Shown here one piece after another: positions 20,891-29,917 of a stretch of 64,000 nt of DNA. The position numbers and the translations under genes are program-made. The stretch spans positions 1-64,000 of the forward strand of contig JAABTV010000004.1 of NCBI GenBank assembly GCA_011389685.1, in the 5' to 3' direction. The stretch is from Paracoccaceae bacterium (GTDB taxonomy: Bacteria > Pseudomonadota > Alphaproteobacteria > Rhodobacterales > Rhodobacteraceae). The notes below the pieces were generated by a model. That model searched no databases, had not been told where the DNA came from, and was given only the letters and a program-made list of their open reading frames with translations. The stretch's first letter is position 1. The number at the start of each line of letters is the position of its first letter.

Positions 20891-21673
20891 TCACCCCGGG
20901 GTCAGAAAGGACCGGTCGCTGCCCGCGGTCACGAAATCGACGATCTGGCGCACGTAATCGCTCTGCGTCTCCTCACCCAGACGGCGGGCCCGGTCCTGGA
21001 ACGCGCCCTCACCCTGCGCCAGCATCTGGAACGCGGCGCGCAGCGCGGTGATGTCGGCCCGCCCCACCCCGCGCCGCTTGAGCCCGACAAGGTTGAGCCC
21101 GTCCAGAACCCCGCGCGGCCCCTGGACGAGGCCATGCGGAATCACGTCATTGGTGACCATGCTCAGCGCGCCGATGATCGCGCCCTGCCCGATGCGCACC
21201 CATTGATGCACCCCGCACAAGCCGCCGACGATCACGTCATCCTCAAGCACGCAATGCCCGGCGATGGCCGAGTTGTTGACGATGATCACCCGGTCGCCGA
21301 CCTGCGCGTCATGCGCGATGTGACAGCCCGCCATGAACAGCCCGTCATCGCCGACCCGGGTCACGCCGCCGCCGCCCTCGGTGCCCGCGTTCATCGTCAC
21401 ATGCTCGCGGATGCGGTTGCGGGCACCCACGATCAGCCGGGTTTCCTCGCCCTTGAACTTGAGATCCTGCGGCACCTCGCCGATCACCGAAAAGGCAAAG
21501 ATCACCGTCTCGGCGCCGATCTCGGTGTTGCCGGTCACCACCACATGGGACTTGAGCACGACCCCCGCGCCAAGCCGCACCCCCGGCCCGACCAGACAGA
21601 ATGGCCCGATGTCACAGCCCTCGCCGATCTCGGCGCCCGCTTCGACGATCGCGCTGGGATGGATTCGGCTCAT
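20891..21673 (-). CDS. lpxA: UDP-N-acetylglucosamine acyltransferase LpxA
   Basis: A 260-residue left-handed beta-helix acyltransferase, the first step of lipid A synthesis. The hexapeptide repeats begin at once (IHPSAIVEAGAEIGEGCDIG) and continue through HVTMNAGT, VGDDGLFMAGCHIAHDAQVG and NNSAIAGHCVLEDDVIVGG, the last covering the catalytic-His region. Length is normal. The ATG at 21673 follows AAGGAG; the gene begins five bases after fabZ ends. A long upstream in-frame extension overlaps fabZ and is not real. Confidence 0.97.
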   Translation of the reverse strand: MSRIHPSAIVEAGAEIGEGCDIGPFCLVGPGVRLGAGVVLKSHVVVTGNTEIGAETVIFAFSVIGEVPQDLKFKGEETRLIVGARNRIREHVTMNAGTEGGGGVTRVGDDGLFMAGCHIAHDAQVGDRVIIVNNSAIAGHCVLEDDVIVGGLCGVHQWVRIGQGAIIGALSMVTNDVIPHGLVQGPRGVLDGLNLVGLKRRGVGRADITALRAAFQMLAQGEGAFQDRARRLGEETQSDYVRQIVDFVTAGSDRSFLTPG

Positions 21674-21678
21674 CCGGC

Positions 21679-22140
21679 TTACTCCTTCGGTATGTCCATC
21701 ATCGCGGTAAACTCGGCCTCGGCGGCGATCTCCTCGCCGACCTTCGCGGTTCCGGCGAATTTCCACACCTTGCCGCCGGGCTTTCCGCGCCGGGTTTCGA
21801 GATACATCTCCAGCACGTCACCGGGGCCGACCATGCGGCGGAACTTGCAGGTCTCGATCGCCATGAAATAGACCATCATGTCACGATCCGCCATGTCCAG
21901 CGCCGTGCCCACCATCACCGCCGCGGTCTGGGCCATGGCCTCGACGATGGTGACGCCGGGCATGATCGGCTTGCCCGGGAAATGGCCCTGGAAATGCGGC
22001 TCGTTCATGGTCACGTTCTTGACACCGCGGGCCGATTGATAGCCCACGATATCCTCGACCCGATCCACCAGCAGAAACGGATAGCGATGCGGGATGATCC
22101 GCTGGATCAGGTCGATCCCCGCCCGGGTTGCCTCGGTCAT
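21679..22140 (-). CDS. fabZ: 3-hydroxyacyl-ACP dehydratase FabZ
   Basis: A 153-residue hotdog-fold enzyme of fatty acid elongation. Motifs are [14 protein letters not shown] and [20 protein letters not shown], containing the catalytic His and Glu, then MAQTAAVM. It balances use of 3-hydroxyacyl-ACP between membrane lipids and LpxA, which explains its place beside lpxA. The ATG at 22140 lies five bases after AAAGGAA; another ATG five codons upstream is possible. Confidence 0.96.
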   Translation of the reverse strand: MTEATRAGIDLIQRIIPHRYPFLLVDRVEDIVGYQSARGVKNVTMNEPHFQGHFPGKPIMPGVTIVEAMAQTAAVMVGTALDMADRDMMVYFMAIETCKFRRMVGPGDVLEMYLETRRGKPGGKVWKFAGTAKVGEEIAAEAEFTAMMDIPKE

Positions 22141-22329
22141 TGTCGTTCCTTTCATCGGCGCGCCAACCGCTTCCGGTCCGCGGCGCGAAGCCCCGCCACT
22201 GCGGCCCGTCGGCAAGCGCGCGCCGCACTCACATTTCTCGCTGGCGTGCCTCGGATCCCGCCGCGAATTCAATGGGAAAGGCTTTACCAACTCCCTCCCG
22301 ACCGGGCAAGCACGCGCATGCCCGGCAGC

Positions 22330-22980
22330 TCACTCGCCGCCGTCCGGTGGCAGCACGAGCGGTGGCGCCTCCGGCGGCGGTGTAACCACCGGGTCCGCGG
22401 GCGCCTGCTGTCCTGTGTCGGTCGGCACCGCGCGGCCATCTCCGATCACGTCGTCGATCCGGTCCACCGCCGCGTCGGTCACGTCGACCGCGTCCGAACT
22501 GAGCAGCACCGACCGCGTATCGAGCAGCACCGAAGCCCCGCTCTCTTGCATCAGCCGCTCCAGCACCGGCCGCGCCGCGCCAAGGAACCGGCGTTGCGCA
22601 TTCTCTTGCTCTTCGGCCAGCGCGCGGGCCTTGGCTTCCTGTTCGCTCCGGGTCCGCTGCACCTTGGCATCGAACGCATCCGCCGCCTTGCGAAACGCCT
22701 CCGGCGTCATCCCGGAACGGCGTTCGGTCAGCACCTTCTCCTCTTCGGTCAACTCCGCCTCGATCCGCCGGTTCTCGCGCGCCAGGGCCGCGCTCTCGGC
22801 CTCGAGCTCGCTCGCGACCCGCTCGCCGAACCGCGTTTCGTTGAAGAGCCGGTTGAGATCGACCACCAGAACCGGGCTGTCCGGCAGGCCCAGCACCTGC
22901 GCCCGCGCCACGGGCGCCGCGCCCGACAGCCCTCCCACGATCGCCAGCGCCAGTGTCAGAACCCGCAGCGCGCGCCCCAT
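22330..22980 (-). CDS. OmpH/Skp-family periplasmic chaperone
   Basis: A 216-residue exported protein. The signal peptide is MGRALRVLTLALAIVGGLSG with a likely cut after VARAQ. The mature part starts VLVVDLNRLFNETRFGERVA and continues as a long, charged coiled coil (residues about 55-130, rich in E, R, A and K), as in Skp, which holds outer-membrane proteins during crossing of the periplasm. The C-terminal tail is Pro-rich and less usual. It follows bamA by seven bases. A 189-base gap, without lpxD, separates it from fabZ. Confidence 0.88.
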   Translation of the reverse strand: MGRALRVLTLALAIVGGLSGAAPVARAQVLGLPDSPVLVVDLNRLFNETRFGERVASELEAESAALARENRRIEAELTEEEKVLTERRSGMTPEAFRKAADAFDAKVQRTRSEQEAKARALAEEQENAQRRFLGAARPVLERLMQESGASVLLDTRSVLLSSDAVDVTDAAVDRIDDVIGDGRAVPTDTGQQAPADPVVTPPPEAPPLVLPPDGGE

Positions 22981-22987
22981 CACCGCC

Positions 22988-25330
22988 TCAGAAATTGGTC
23001 TGAATGGTCAATTCGAACTGCTGTTCCTTGTCGAAGGTCTCTTTCTTGAGCGCCTTTGACCAGTTCAGCCGCAGCGGACCGACCGGCGTTTTCCAGTAGA
23101 TCGAGATGCCGGCGACATGGCGCACCGGCCCGCCCGCATAAAGCGTGTTCGGGTTGGTCGCGTCCAGCCCCCAGACCGACCCGACATCATAGAACAGGCC
23201 GCCCTCGATGCCATATTCCTCGGGCAGGCCCAGCGGAAACTGTGCTTCGAATTTCGCGGTGGCGAACATGTTGCCGCCAAGCGCGTCATCGACCAGCCCG
23301 GGCCGGTATTCGCGCGGTCCGACCCCGTCATATGCAAAACCGCGGATGATATCGTTGCCGAACAGGAACCGGTCGGTGATCCGGCTGCCCTGACCCTTGC
23401 GGAAATTCACCATCCCGCCGGCAAGCGTCGCGCGCAGCGTCACCTCCTCGTTCAGGATCTTGGTCTGCGCCATCAGCCGCGCGGTCGATTTCGAAAAATC
23501 GACATCGCCCCCGGCCCCGCCGAAATCCTGGGCAAACTCAAGCAACATCCCGGCATTGGGGTTCAGCCCGGTCAGCCTTGTGTCATAGGCAAAGGTGAAC
23601 CCGATGGAACTGGCGTTCAACGGACCGCGCGCGGCCTCGGCCGCGAGCAGCGACCCGCCACCCGTGTAATTCTGCACCTCGGTGCGGTCGAACTTGTAAT
23701 TCACCCCGAACCGCGCCCGCTCGCTGATCGGGAATTCCAGCCCGAAGCCCAGTTTCGCCGACGAGGTGTCGTAATTCGAGTTGAACCCCTCGGTCTCGGT
23801 ATAGCCGATGTCGAAATGGAACCGCACATCCCGCCCCAGAAACGCCGGTTCGATGAAATTCAGACCGTAATTCGTGTTGTCTTCGGCCCCCGAGATCGAG
23901 AACCGGAAGGTCTGCCCACGCCCGAGGAAATTGGTTTCCTCGAACTGAACCGCAAGGCCGAAGCCGGTCTTCGACGAGAAACTTCCCCCGAAGGACAGCG
24001 AGCCGGTCGCGGCTTCCTCGACATCGACATCGATGATCACCTGTTCCTCGCTCGACCCTTCGCGCGCGTTCACATCGGCCTTGTCAAAGAACCCCAGCGC
24101 CCGGATGCGCTCGGCCGCCTCGCGGATTTCGCGCGGATTGAACGGGTCGCCCTCGACCACCCGGAACTGCCGCCGCACCACCCGGTCGAGCGTGGTGGCA
24201 TTGCCTTCGACGTCGATCCGCTCGATGAACACGCGCGGCCCGCGCACCAGCGCGAATTCCACATCCAGCGTGAGATCGCGGTCGTTGCGGGTGATCCGCG
24301 GCTCGACCCGCATGAAATCGATCCCCTTGCGCACCGCCAGCCGCTCCATCCGCGCGATCGAGTTTTCCACCAGCGATGGCGAATAGACCACCCCGGAGCG
24401 CACCCGCAGGATCGATTGGAACTCCTCGGCATCGACCTCGTCCATCTCGCTCACCGTGGTGATCTCGCCGAACCGGAACTGCTGGCCCTCCTCGACATTG
24501 AAGGTGATGAAATAGCCGTCGCGCTCGCGCGCCAACTCGGCGTTCACACTGGTGGTGCGAAAGTCGATATAGCCGCGGCTGAGATAGAAATCGCGCAGCA
24601 CCTGCCGGTCGAATTGCAGCCGGTCCTCGACGAAGGTGTCCTTCTTGATCAGGATCCGCAACAGCCCGGCCTGCTTGCTTTCCAGAACCCGGCGCAAACG
24701 GTAGTCGGAATAGACCTGGTTGCCGACAAAGCCGATCCGCTCGATCTCGACATTCCCGCCCTCGAAGATCTCGAACACCAGATCGACCCGGTTGTCGCTG
24801 CGCCGGATGATCTTGGGGCTGACCCGCGCGGCAAGGCGACCGTTCTGCAAATAGGCTTCGGCGATGGTCTCGGCGTCGCGTTCGGCCTTGGTCGGGCTGT
24901 AGACCAGCCGCGATTTCGAGTCGATGAACCCGGCCAGTTCCTCGTCCTTGAGGCGCCGGTTGCCCTCGAAACTGATGCGGTTGATGGTGGGGTATTCCTT
25001 GACCGCGATGACAAGCCGGCTGCCGCGTGGCTCGATTGTCACGGTTTCGAACAAGCCGCTGCCCAGAATGCGCTGATAGGCGTCATTCAGTTCCGCCGCC
25101 GAGACCGTCTCGCCGCGCGCGATTCCCGCATAGCTCAGGATCGTGCCCGCCTCGATGCGCTGGTTGCCCTCGATGGTCACATTTGTGAAGCGATAGGACT
25201 GCGCCTCGCCGACAACCGGCAAGATGGTGAAAACGAATGATAATCCCAGAAATACGAGCGCCGTGAACATGCGGATTCGCGTGCCCTTCTGGTTCCGTCT
25301 CTTGGCATGGCCAATCATTCTATGCGTCAT
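22988..25330 (-). CDS. bamA: Outer membrane protein assembly factor BamA
   Basis: A 780-residue Omp85 protein, the core of the machine inserting beta-barrels in the outer membrane. After the signal region (MFTALVFLGLSFVFTILPVV, cut near GEAQS) come five POTRA domains (for example YRFTNVTIEGNQRIEAGTI, INRISFEGNRRLKDEEL, IERIGFVGNQVYSDYRLR). A C-terminal barrel follows with LGRGQTFRFSISG, GPREYRP and the closing strand ending QFELTIQTNF. The start was set at the ATG at 25330 because the predicted promoter would begin the transcript near 25358; a GTG at 25351 is the alternative. Confidence 0.96.
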   Translation of the reverse strand: MTHRMIGHAKRRNQKGTRIRMFTALVFLGLSFVFTILPVVGEAQSYRFTNVTIEGNQRIEAGTILSYAGIARGETVSAAELNDAYQRILGSGLFETVTIEPRGSRLVIAVKEYPTINRISFEGNRRLKDEELAGFIDSKSRLVYSPTKAERDAETIAEAYLQNGRLAARVSPKIIRRSDNRVDLVFEIFEGGNVEIERIGFVGNQVYSDYRLRRVLESKQAGLLRILIKKDTFVEDRLQFDRQVLRDFYLSRGYIDFRTTSVNAELARERDGYFITFNVEEGQQFRFGEITTVSEMDEVDAEEFQSILRVRSGVVYSPSLVENSIARMERLAVRKGIDFMRVEPRITRNDRDLTLDVEFALVRGPRVFIERIDVEGNATTLDRVVRRQFRVVEGDPFNPREIREAAERIRALGFFDKADVNAREGSSEEQVIIDVDVEEAATGSLSFGGSFSSKTGFGLAVQFEETNFLGRGQTFRFSISGAEDNTNYGLNFIEPAFLGRDVRFHFDIGYTETEGFNSNYDTSSAKLGFGLEFPISERARFGVNYKFDRTEVQNYTGGGSLLAAEAARGPLNASSIGFTFAYDTRLTGLNPNAGMLLEFAQDFGGAGGDVDFSKSTARLMAQTKILNEEVTLRATLAGGMVNFRKGQGSRITDRFLFGNDIIRGFAYDGVGPREYRPGLVDDALGGNMFATAKFEAQFPLGLPEEYGIEGGLFYDVGSVWGLDATNPNTLYAGGPVRHVAGISIYWKTPVGPLRLNWSKALKKETFDKEQQFELTIQTNF

Positions 25331-25364
25331 GTGCTCAACCCGGTCAGTCACCCCAATTAAAGAC

Positions 25365-25393
25365 TAGCTAAAGGGATTGCCCGGACTTGTCAA
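25365..25393 (-). promoter_or_regulatory. Predicted promoter of bamA-ompH-fabZ-lpxA-lpxI-lpxB
   Basis: On the minus strand a perfect -35 TTGACA, a 17-base spacer and TAGCTA. The -10 is a poor match, but the region just after it is A+T-rich and the position fits a short leader before the bamA ATG. It lies right after a terminator, so a new promoter is needed here. Confidence 0.5.
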
Positions 25394-25425
25394 AAACGCA
25401 AAAGCCCCCCGGGCGGGGGGCTTGC
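25392..25425 (-). terminator. Rho-independent terminator between the 42-aa gene and bamA
   Basis: On the minus strand AAGCCCCCC pairs with GGGGGGCTT around a short loop, followed by TTTTGCGTTTTTG. The strong GC stem and T-rich tail should stop transcription coming from rseP and the 42-aa gene. Confidence 0.8.
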
Positions 25426-25489
25426 GAAAAAAGCGGTGTCCTGATGCGCTGGGCCGCGCTGGCCGGCGGCGGAGGATCCCGGAACAGAC

Positions 25490-25618
25490 TCAGAACAGAG
25501 ACCCGAGCCAAGCCCCGGCGCTCAACGCCACGGCAATGGTGCAGACATAGAGCAACCGATCCCAGTTGAGATCCCAAAGCAGATGAAGCCCCTGATATCC
25601 GTGCGCGATCGTGCTCAT
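25490..25618 (-). CDS. Conserved-looking 42-residue hypothetical membrane protein
   Basis: A 42-residue ORF reading MSTIAHGYQGLHLLWDLNWD, then RLLYVCTIAVALSAGAWLGS, LF. The C-terminal half is one hydrophobic span; the N-terminal half is aromatic and His-rich. An AAGGAGTGGTG ribosome binding site precedes the ATG. It lies between rseP and bamA and is followed by a strong terminator. I recall similar unnamed short proteins in Rhodobacterales but know no function. Possible roles in envelope biogenesis are inferred only from position. Confidence 0.7.
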   Translation of the reverse strand: MSTIAHGYQGLHLLWDLNWDRLLYVCTIAVALSAGAWLGSLF

Positions 25619-25760
25619 CTTTCACCACTCCTTGCCGGTGTTCACATTGATCGTGTTCGCACACAGAATGGCGGGCCAATATGGCACAAAGCAGACCCCG
25701 ATTATGGCAAGATTGTGGCATTTGCCCCGAAACGCCCCAAAACGCCCGGGAAATCGACGA

Positions 25761-27104
25761 TCAGGGGCAGAACAGATCGTTGCTCAGCGCAAACACCATC
25801 AGCGACAGGATCGCCGTCAGCCCGATCGTCATCAGCACCCGCAAGGCCCGATCCGAAGGCGGCCGCCCGGCCACGGCCTCATAGCCGTAAAACACCAGAT
25901 GCCCGCCATCGAGCACCGGAATCGGAAACAGGTTGAGCAGACCCACCGCCGTGCTCAGAACCGCGATGAACCAGATGAAACTGGACGCCCCCTGGCTCGC
26001 CATCGCGCCCGACACCTGCGCGATCCCGATCGGCCCGGACATGTTGCAGCTTGAAATCGCGCCGGTCACCATGTGCCACAGCCCCGAGATCGACCCCTCG
26101 ATGATCCGCTCGGTCTGCTGCACCCCGCCCCAGACCGCGGTGCCGAGCCCCGCCATCTCTGTCGCCGGCTCGAAGACAAGTCCCCCCGCGATCCCGATCC
26201 GCCAGTTGGTCTCGAACCCGCCCTCGTCCTGCGGCTCGTCCACCCGGCGCGGCACCAGCGTGAATTCAAGCATCTCGCCGTCCCGCCGGACATCCAGCAG
26301 CAGCGGCTTGCCATTGCCGCCCTCGACCCGCTCGCGCAATTGATCGAAGGCAAAGATCGGCGTGCCGTCCACTGCGGTGATCACGTCGCCCACCTGCAGG
26401 CCGATGTCATAGGCCGCCGATTGCGGCGACAGCTGCGTGACCAGCGGCGGATAGGGATAGGGCCCCCGCACCGGCATCTCGCGCGCGCTCCGGCGCACAT
26501 CGTAATCCAGCACCGGCTCGACCGGCACCGCGTCGCCGAAACTGCGGAACGCCTCGCGATCATCGAACGCGGGCACCCGGATCCCGCCAATGGCGATCAC
26601 CTCGTCGCCCTCGCGCAGCTCCCATGTCTTGCCCGGCAGATCGCGCATCTTGCCCACGGTCAGCGGCTCGGCCACCTGCCCCTGCCACAGGATCACCCCG
26701 GCAAACACCAGGATCGACAGGATGAAATTGAACACCGGCCCCGCCGCCACCGTCGCCGACCGCGCCCAGAGCGGCGCGCCATGCATCGAATGGCGCCGCT
26801 CCTCGTCCGACAGGCCATAGACCGCATCCTCGTCCTTGGCCGACGCGGCGTTCGAATCACCCAGAAACTTGACATATCCGCCAAATGGAAGCGCCGCTAT
26901 CTGCCATTTCGTGCCATGCCGGTCATGGCGCGACCACAGCACCGGGCCAAAGCCCAGCGAGAACACCTCGGCCTTGATCCCGGACCAGCGTCCGACGATG
27001 TAATGACCGTATTCATGCACCGCCACGATCACCGACAGTGCCACCACAAAGGCGATCACGGTCATGACAAATCCGCCGAACTGCGGAATCAGGGAAATAT
27101 CCAA
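25761..27104 (-). CDS. rseP: RIP zinc metalloprotease RseP (site-2 protease)
   Basis: A 447-residue inner-membrane protease that cuts anti-sigma factors and signal-peptide remnants within the membrane. The zinc motif is VAVHEYGHYIVGRW near the N-terminus, with GFGPVLWSR. Central PDZ domain(s) (LQVGDVITAVDGTPIFAFDQ) and the C-terminal NLFPIPVLDGGHLVFYGYEA holding the third ligand follow. The start is probably the TTG at 27104: it has AGGACAACG just before it and gives an N-terminus (MDISLIPQFGG) like that of relatives. An ATG at 27065 would cut into the first membrane span. Confidence 0.95.
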   Translation of the reverse strand: MDISLIPQFGGFVMTVIAFVVALSVIVAVHEYGHYIVGRWSGIKAEVFSLGFGPVLWSRHDRHGTKWQIAALPFGGYVKFLGDSNAASAKDEDAVYGLSDEERRHSMHGAPLWARSATVAAGPVFNFILSILVFAGVILWQGQVAEPLTVGKMRDLPGKTWELREGDEVIAIGGIRVPAFDDREAFRSFGDAVPVEPVLDYDVRRSAREMPVRGPYPYPPLVTQLSPQSAAYDIGLQVGDVITAVDGTPIFAFDQLRERVEGGNGKPLLLDVRRDGEMLEFTLVPRRVDEPQDEGGFETNWRIGIAGGLVFEPATEMAGLGTAVWGGVQQTERIIEGSISGLWHMVTGAISSCNMSGPIGIAQVSGAMASQGASSFIWFIAVLSTAVGLLNLFPIPVLDGGHLVFYGYEAVAGRPPSDRALRVLMTIGLTAILSLMVFALSNDLFCP

Positions 27105-27170
27105 AACGTTGTCCTGCCTGTTTTTTCTTACTGTGTCTTGATTTCTGTCATCTCGCGCGCGGCACCTCGA

Positions 27171-28343
27171 TCAGGCGACCCTTTCCCGCAGCTCCTCATC
27201 TGCGAACCTGCGGGCGATGTGGTCTGCCGCCCGGATATTATCAAGGGTCATGTTGGCATCAATAAGGCCCTCGTCTGACCCGATTCGCTCCAGCACCGCC
27301 TCGACCACGCCCGCCATGCCGGTGAACCCGACCCGCCCGGCGATGAACCCGTCCAGCGCCACCTCCTTGGCCGCGTTGAACACCGCCCCCGACAATCCGC
27401 CGCGCGCCATCACCTCGCGCGCCAGCCGCAGCGCCGGGTATCGCGCCATGTCGGGCCGCGCGAAATTCAACTGCCCTATCTGGGCCAGGTCGAGCCGCCC
27501 CACCGGCAGCGCCGCGCGCGCCGGCCAGTTCAGCGCATAGCCGATCGCATGGCGCATGTCCGACACGCCGAGATGCGCCATCAACGCCCCGTCGCGAAAC
27601 CCCACCAACGCATGAACCAGCGATTCGGGATGCACCAGAACCTCGATCCGCTCCGGTGAAATTCCGAAAAACTCATGTGTTTCAATCAGTTCCAACGCCT
27701 TGTTGAACATGGATGCGCTGTCGATGGTGATCCGCTGGCCCATCGCCCAGTTGGGGTGGCGGCTGGCCTCTTCGACCGTGGCGCGTTCCAGATCGGCCAG
27801 CGGCCAGTCGCGGAACGCCCCGCCCGACGCGGTGATGATGATCCGCTCGACCGCGCCCATGTCCTCGCCGACCAGCGCCTGGAAAATGGCCGAATGCTCG
27901 CTGTCCACCGGCAGCACCGTCGCCCCGTGCGCCCGCGCCACCTCCATCAGCAGCGGCCCCGCCGTCACCAGCGATTCCTTGTTGGCCAGCGCCAGCGTGG
28001 CGCCCTGCTCCAGCGCCCTCAGACCGGGCGCCAGCCCCGCCGCGCCCACGATCGCGCTCATTACCCAATCGGCGGGCCGCGCCGCCGCCTCGATCAGCGC
28101 GCCCTCGCCCGCCGCCGCCTCGATCCCGGTGCCCGCCAGCGCCGCGCGCAGATCACCCAGCAGCCCGTCATGCGCCGTCACCGCCAGATCGGCGCCGAGC
28201 CGCACCGCGTCTTCGGCCAGCCGCGCGATGTTGCGCCCCCCGGTCAGCGCCACCACGTCATAAGCCCCGGGTGCCCGCGCGATCAGGTCGATGGTCGATT
28301 GCCCGATCGACCCCGTCGCTCCAAGGATCGACACCCGCCTCAT
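27171..28343 (-). CDS. dxr: 1-deoxy-D-xylulose-5-phosphate reductoisomerase Dxr
   Basis: A 390-residue NADPH enzyme of the MEP isoprenoid pathway. It starts MRRVSILGATGSIGQSTIDL, the NADPH site. ALANKESLVTAG, LPVDSEHSAIFQAL, ITASGGAFRDWPL, NWAMGQRITIDSASMFNKAL, IEVLVHPESLVHALV and FNAAKEVALDGFI are the metal- and substrate-binding family blocks. Its ATG overlaps the cdsA stop (ATGA). It supplies precursors for UppS two genes upstream. Confidence 0.97.
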   Translation of the reverse strand: MRRVSILGATGSIGQSTIDLIARAPGAYDVVALTGGRNIARLAEDAVRLGADLAVTAHDGLLGDLRAALAGTGIEAAAGEGALIEAAARPADWVMSAIVGAAGLAPGLRALEQGATLALANKESLVTAGPLLMEVARAHGATVLPVDSEHSAIFQALVGEDMGAVERIIITASGGAFRDWPLADLERATVEEASRHPNWAMGQRITIDSASMFNKALELIETHEFFGISPERIEVLVHPESLVHALVGFRDGALMAHLGVSDMRHAIGYALNWPARAALPVGRLDLAQIGQLNFARPDMARYPALRLAREVMARGGLSGAVFNAAKEVALDGFIAGRVGFTGMAGVVEAVLERIGSDEGLIDANMTLDNIRAADHIARRFADEELRERVA

Positions 28344-29140
28344 GACACCCCGGCAACGACAAGGGCCAGCGTCACCGCCAGCGCCGCGCCCATCATCGCG
28401 TCGAACCGGTCCATCACCCCGCCATGGCCGGGAATGAGGTTGGAACTGTCCTTGACCTTCATCCGCCGCTTGAGCGCGCTTTCCGCCGCATCGCCCATCT
28501 GCGAGGCAAACGAAAGCCCCACCCCGGCGAGGATCAACCATCCGGGCAGGCCAAACTGCACCTGCATCCAGCCACTCAGCGCCGCCGCCACGATCCAGCC
28601 CGCGACCGTGCCCGACCAGGTCTTCTTGGGGCTGACTGCGGGCCAGAATTTCGGCCCGCCGATGATCCGACCCGCGAAATACCCTGCCACATCCGTGACC
28701 ACCACCACCGCGACAAGCCACAGCGTCCAGATCAGCCCGGCCTCGACGCGCAGCATCACCAGCCCATAGGCGCCCAGGAAGATGCCCGCGCCATATCCGG
28801 CGGTCAGCAACGGGTGCGCCCCGGTCCGCCCCACCAGCACGACCAGCAGGATACCGAGGATGAGCACCGCAACGCCGCCCGGCACGAAAAGCGCGATCGC
28901 CAGCGCCAGCGACGCCACCGCCCCCTCCTGCATCGCCGCGCGGCGATGGCCGGGGCGGATCATCCGCACCAGCTCCCATGTCATCAACCCCGCGATCACG
29001 ATGGCCAGCGCGGCAAAGACGCCGCCGCCAAGCCAGATCGCCGCCGCGCCCACTGCGATCATCGCCACCCCCGAGGCCACCCGCGGCGCCAGATCGCCCC
29101 ATTTCGGAGGGCCGGGCTTGGAAGAGGGCGCCGCGCTCAT
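28340..29140 (-). CDS. cdsA: Phosphatidate cytidylyltransferase CdsA
   Basis: A 266-residue polytopic membrane enzyme forming CDP-diacylglycerol. Several hydrophobic spans are visible from residue about 25. The C-terminal CDP-alcohol signature is represented by PKKTWSGTVAGW and the closing SALKRRMKVKDSSNLIPGHG, GVMDRFDAMM. The ATG at 29140 overlaps the uppS stop (ATGA), and its own stop overlaps the dxr start, so uppS, cdsA and dxr are translationally coupled. Confidence 0.95.
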   Translation of the reverse strand: MSAAPSSKPGPPKWGDLAPRVASGVAMIAVGAAAIWLGGGVFAALAIVIAGLMTWELVRMIRPGHRRAAMQEGAVASLALAIALFVPGGVAVLILGILLVVLVGRTGAHPLLTAGYGAGIFLGAYGLVMLRVEAGLIWTLWLVAVVVVTDVAGYFAGRIIGGPKFWPAVSPKKTWSGTVAGWIVAAALSGWMQVQFGLPGWLILAGVGLSFASQMGDAAESALKRRMKVKDSSNLIPGHGGVMDRFDAMMGAALAVTLALVVAGVS

Positions 29141-29877
29141 GCCCTCACCCCGCCAAAGCGCCGGTCCCGCGCGCCATAATCGCGCACCAGCCCGGCAAAG
29201 ATCTCGGACGAGAAATCGGGCCAGAGCGTGTCGATGAACTCGTATTCCGCATAGGCCGATTGCCACAGCAGGAAATTCGAGATGCGCGCCTCGCCACTGG
29301 TGCGAATCACCAGGTCCGGATCGGGTAAAACGTAGGTATCCAGATACTTTGGCAGGGTTTCTTCATCCACGCTCGCCGGGTCGAGCCGCCCCGCCGCCAC
29401 ATCCTCGGCCAGCCGCTTGGTGGCTCGCGCCACCTCGTCGCGGCCCCCGTAGTTGAGCGCGATGGTCAGATGCACGCGCGTGTTCGCGGCGGTCATCTCC
29501 TCAAGCTCGTCCATCAGCCGGATCAGCTTGTCATCGAGCCGCACCCGGTCGCCGATGAAGCGCACCCGCACCCCTTCTTCCCTGAGCGCGCGCGCCTCCT
29601 TGGTGATATAGCGGCGAAACAGGCTCATCAGCCCGGCCACCTCGACCTGCGTGCGCTTCCAGTTCTCGGTGGAAAAGGCGAAGATGGTCAGGTATTCGAC
29701 CCCGAGATCGGGACAGGCCTCGACGATCTCGCGCACCCGCTTGGCCCCGGCATGGTGGCCGAACAGGCGCGGCCGCCCGCGCGCCTGCGCCCAGCGTCCG
29801 TTACCATCCATGATGATCGCCACATGGCGCGGGCCGCGCTGCCCTGGCCTGCCCGTGGTCTGATCCTTGGGGGACAT
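29137..29877 (-). CDS. uppS: Isoprenyl transferase UppS (undecaprenyl diphosphate synthase)
   Basis: A 246-residue cis-prenyltransferase making the C55 carrier for peptidoglycan and LPS. Motifs are HVAIIMDGNGRWAQARG with the catalytic Asp and RPRLFGHHAGAKRVREIVEA; then YLTIFAFSTENWKR, VHLTIALNYGGRDEVARA and DLVIRTSGEARISNFLLWQS, AYAEYEF. The ribosome binding site is GGGAGGAG. It is 40 bases after frr. Confidence 0.97.
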   Translation of the reverse strand: MSPKDQTTGRPGQRGPRHVAIIMDGNGRWAQARGRPRLFGHHAGAKRVREIVEACPDLGVEYLTIFAFSTENWKRTQVEVAGLMSLFRRYITKEARALREEGVRVRFIGDRVRLDDKLIRLMDELEEMTAANTRVHLTIALNYGGRDEVARATKRLAEDVAAGRLDPASVDEETLPKYLDTYVLPDPDLVIRTSGEARISNFLLWQSAYAEYEFIDTLWPDFSSEIFAGLVRDYGARDRRFGGVRA

Positions 29878-29917
29878 CGCCCACTCCTCCCGCAGTGCGG
29901 TCCGGCGACAGGTCGTC

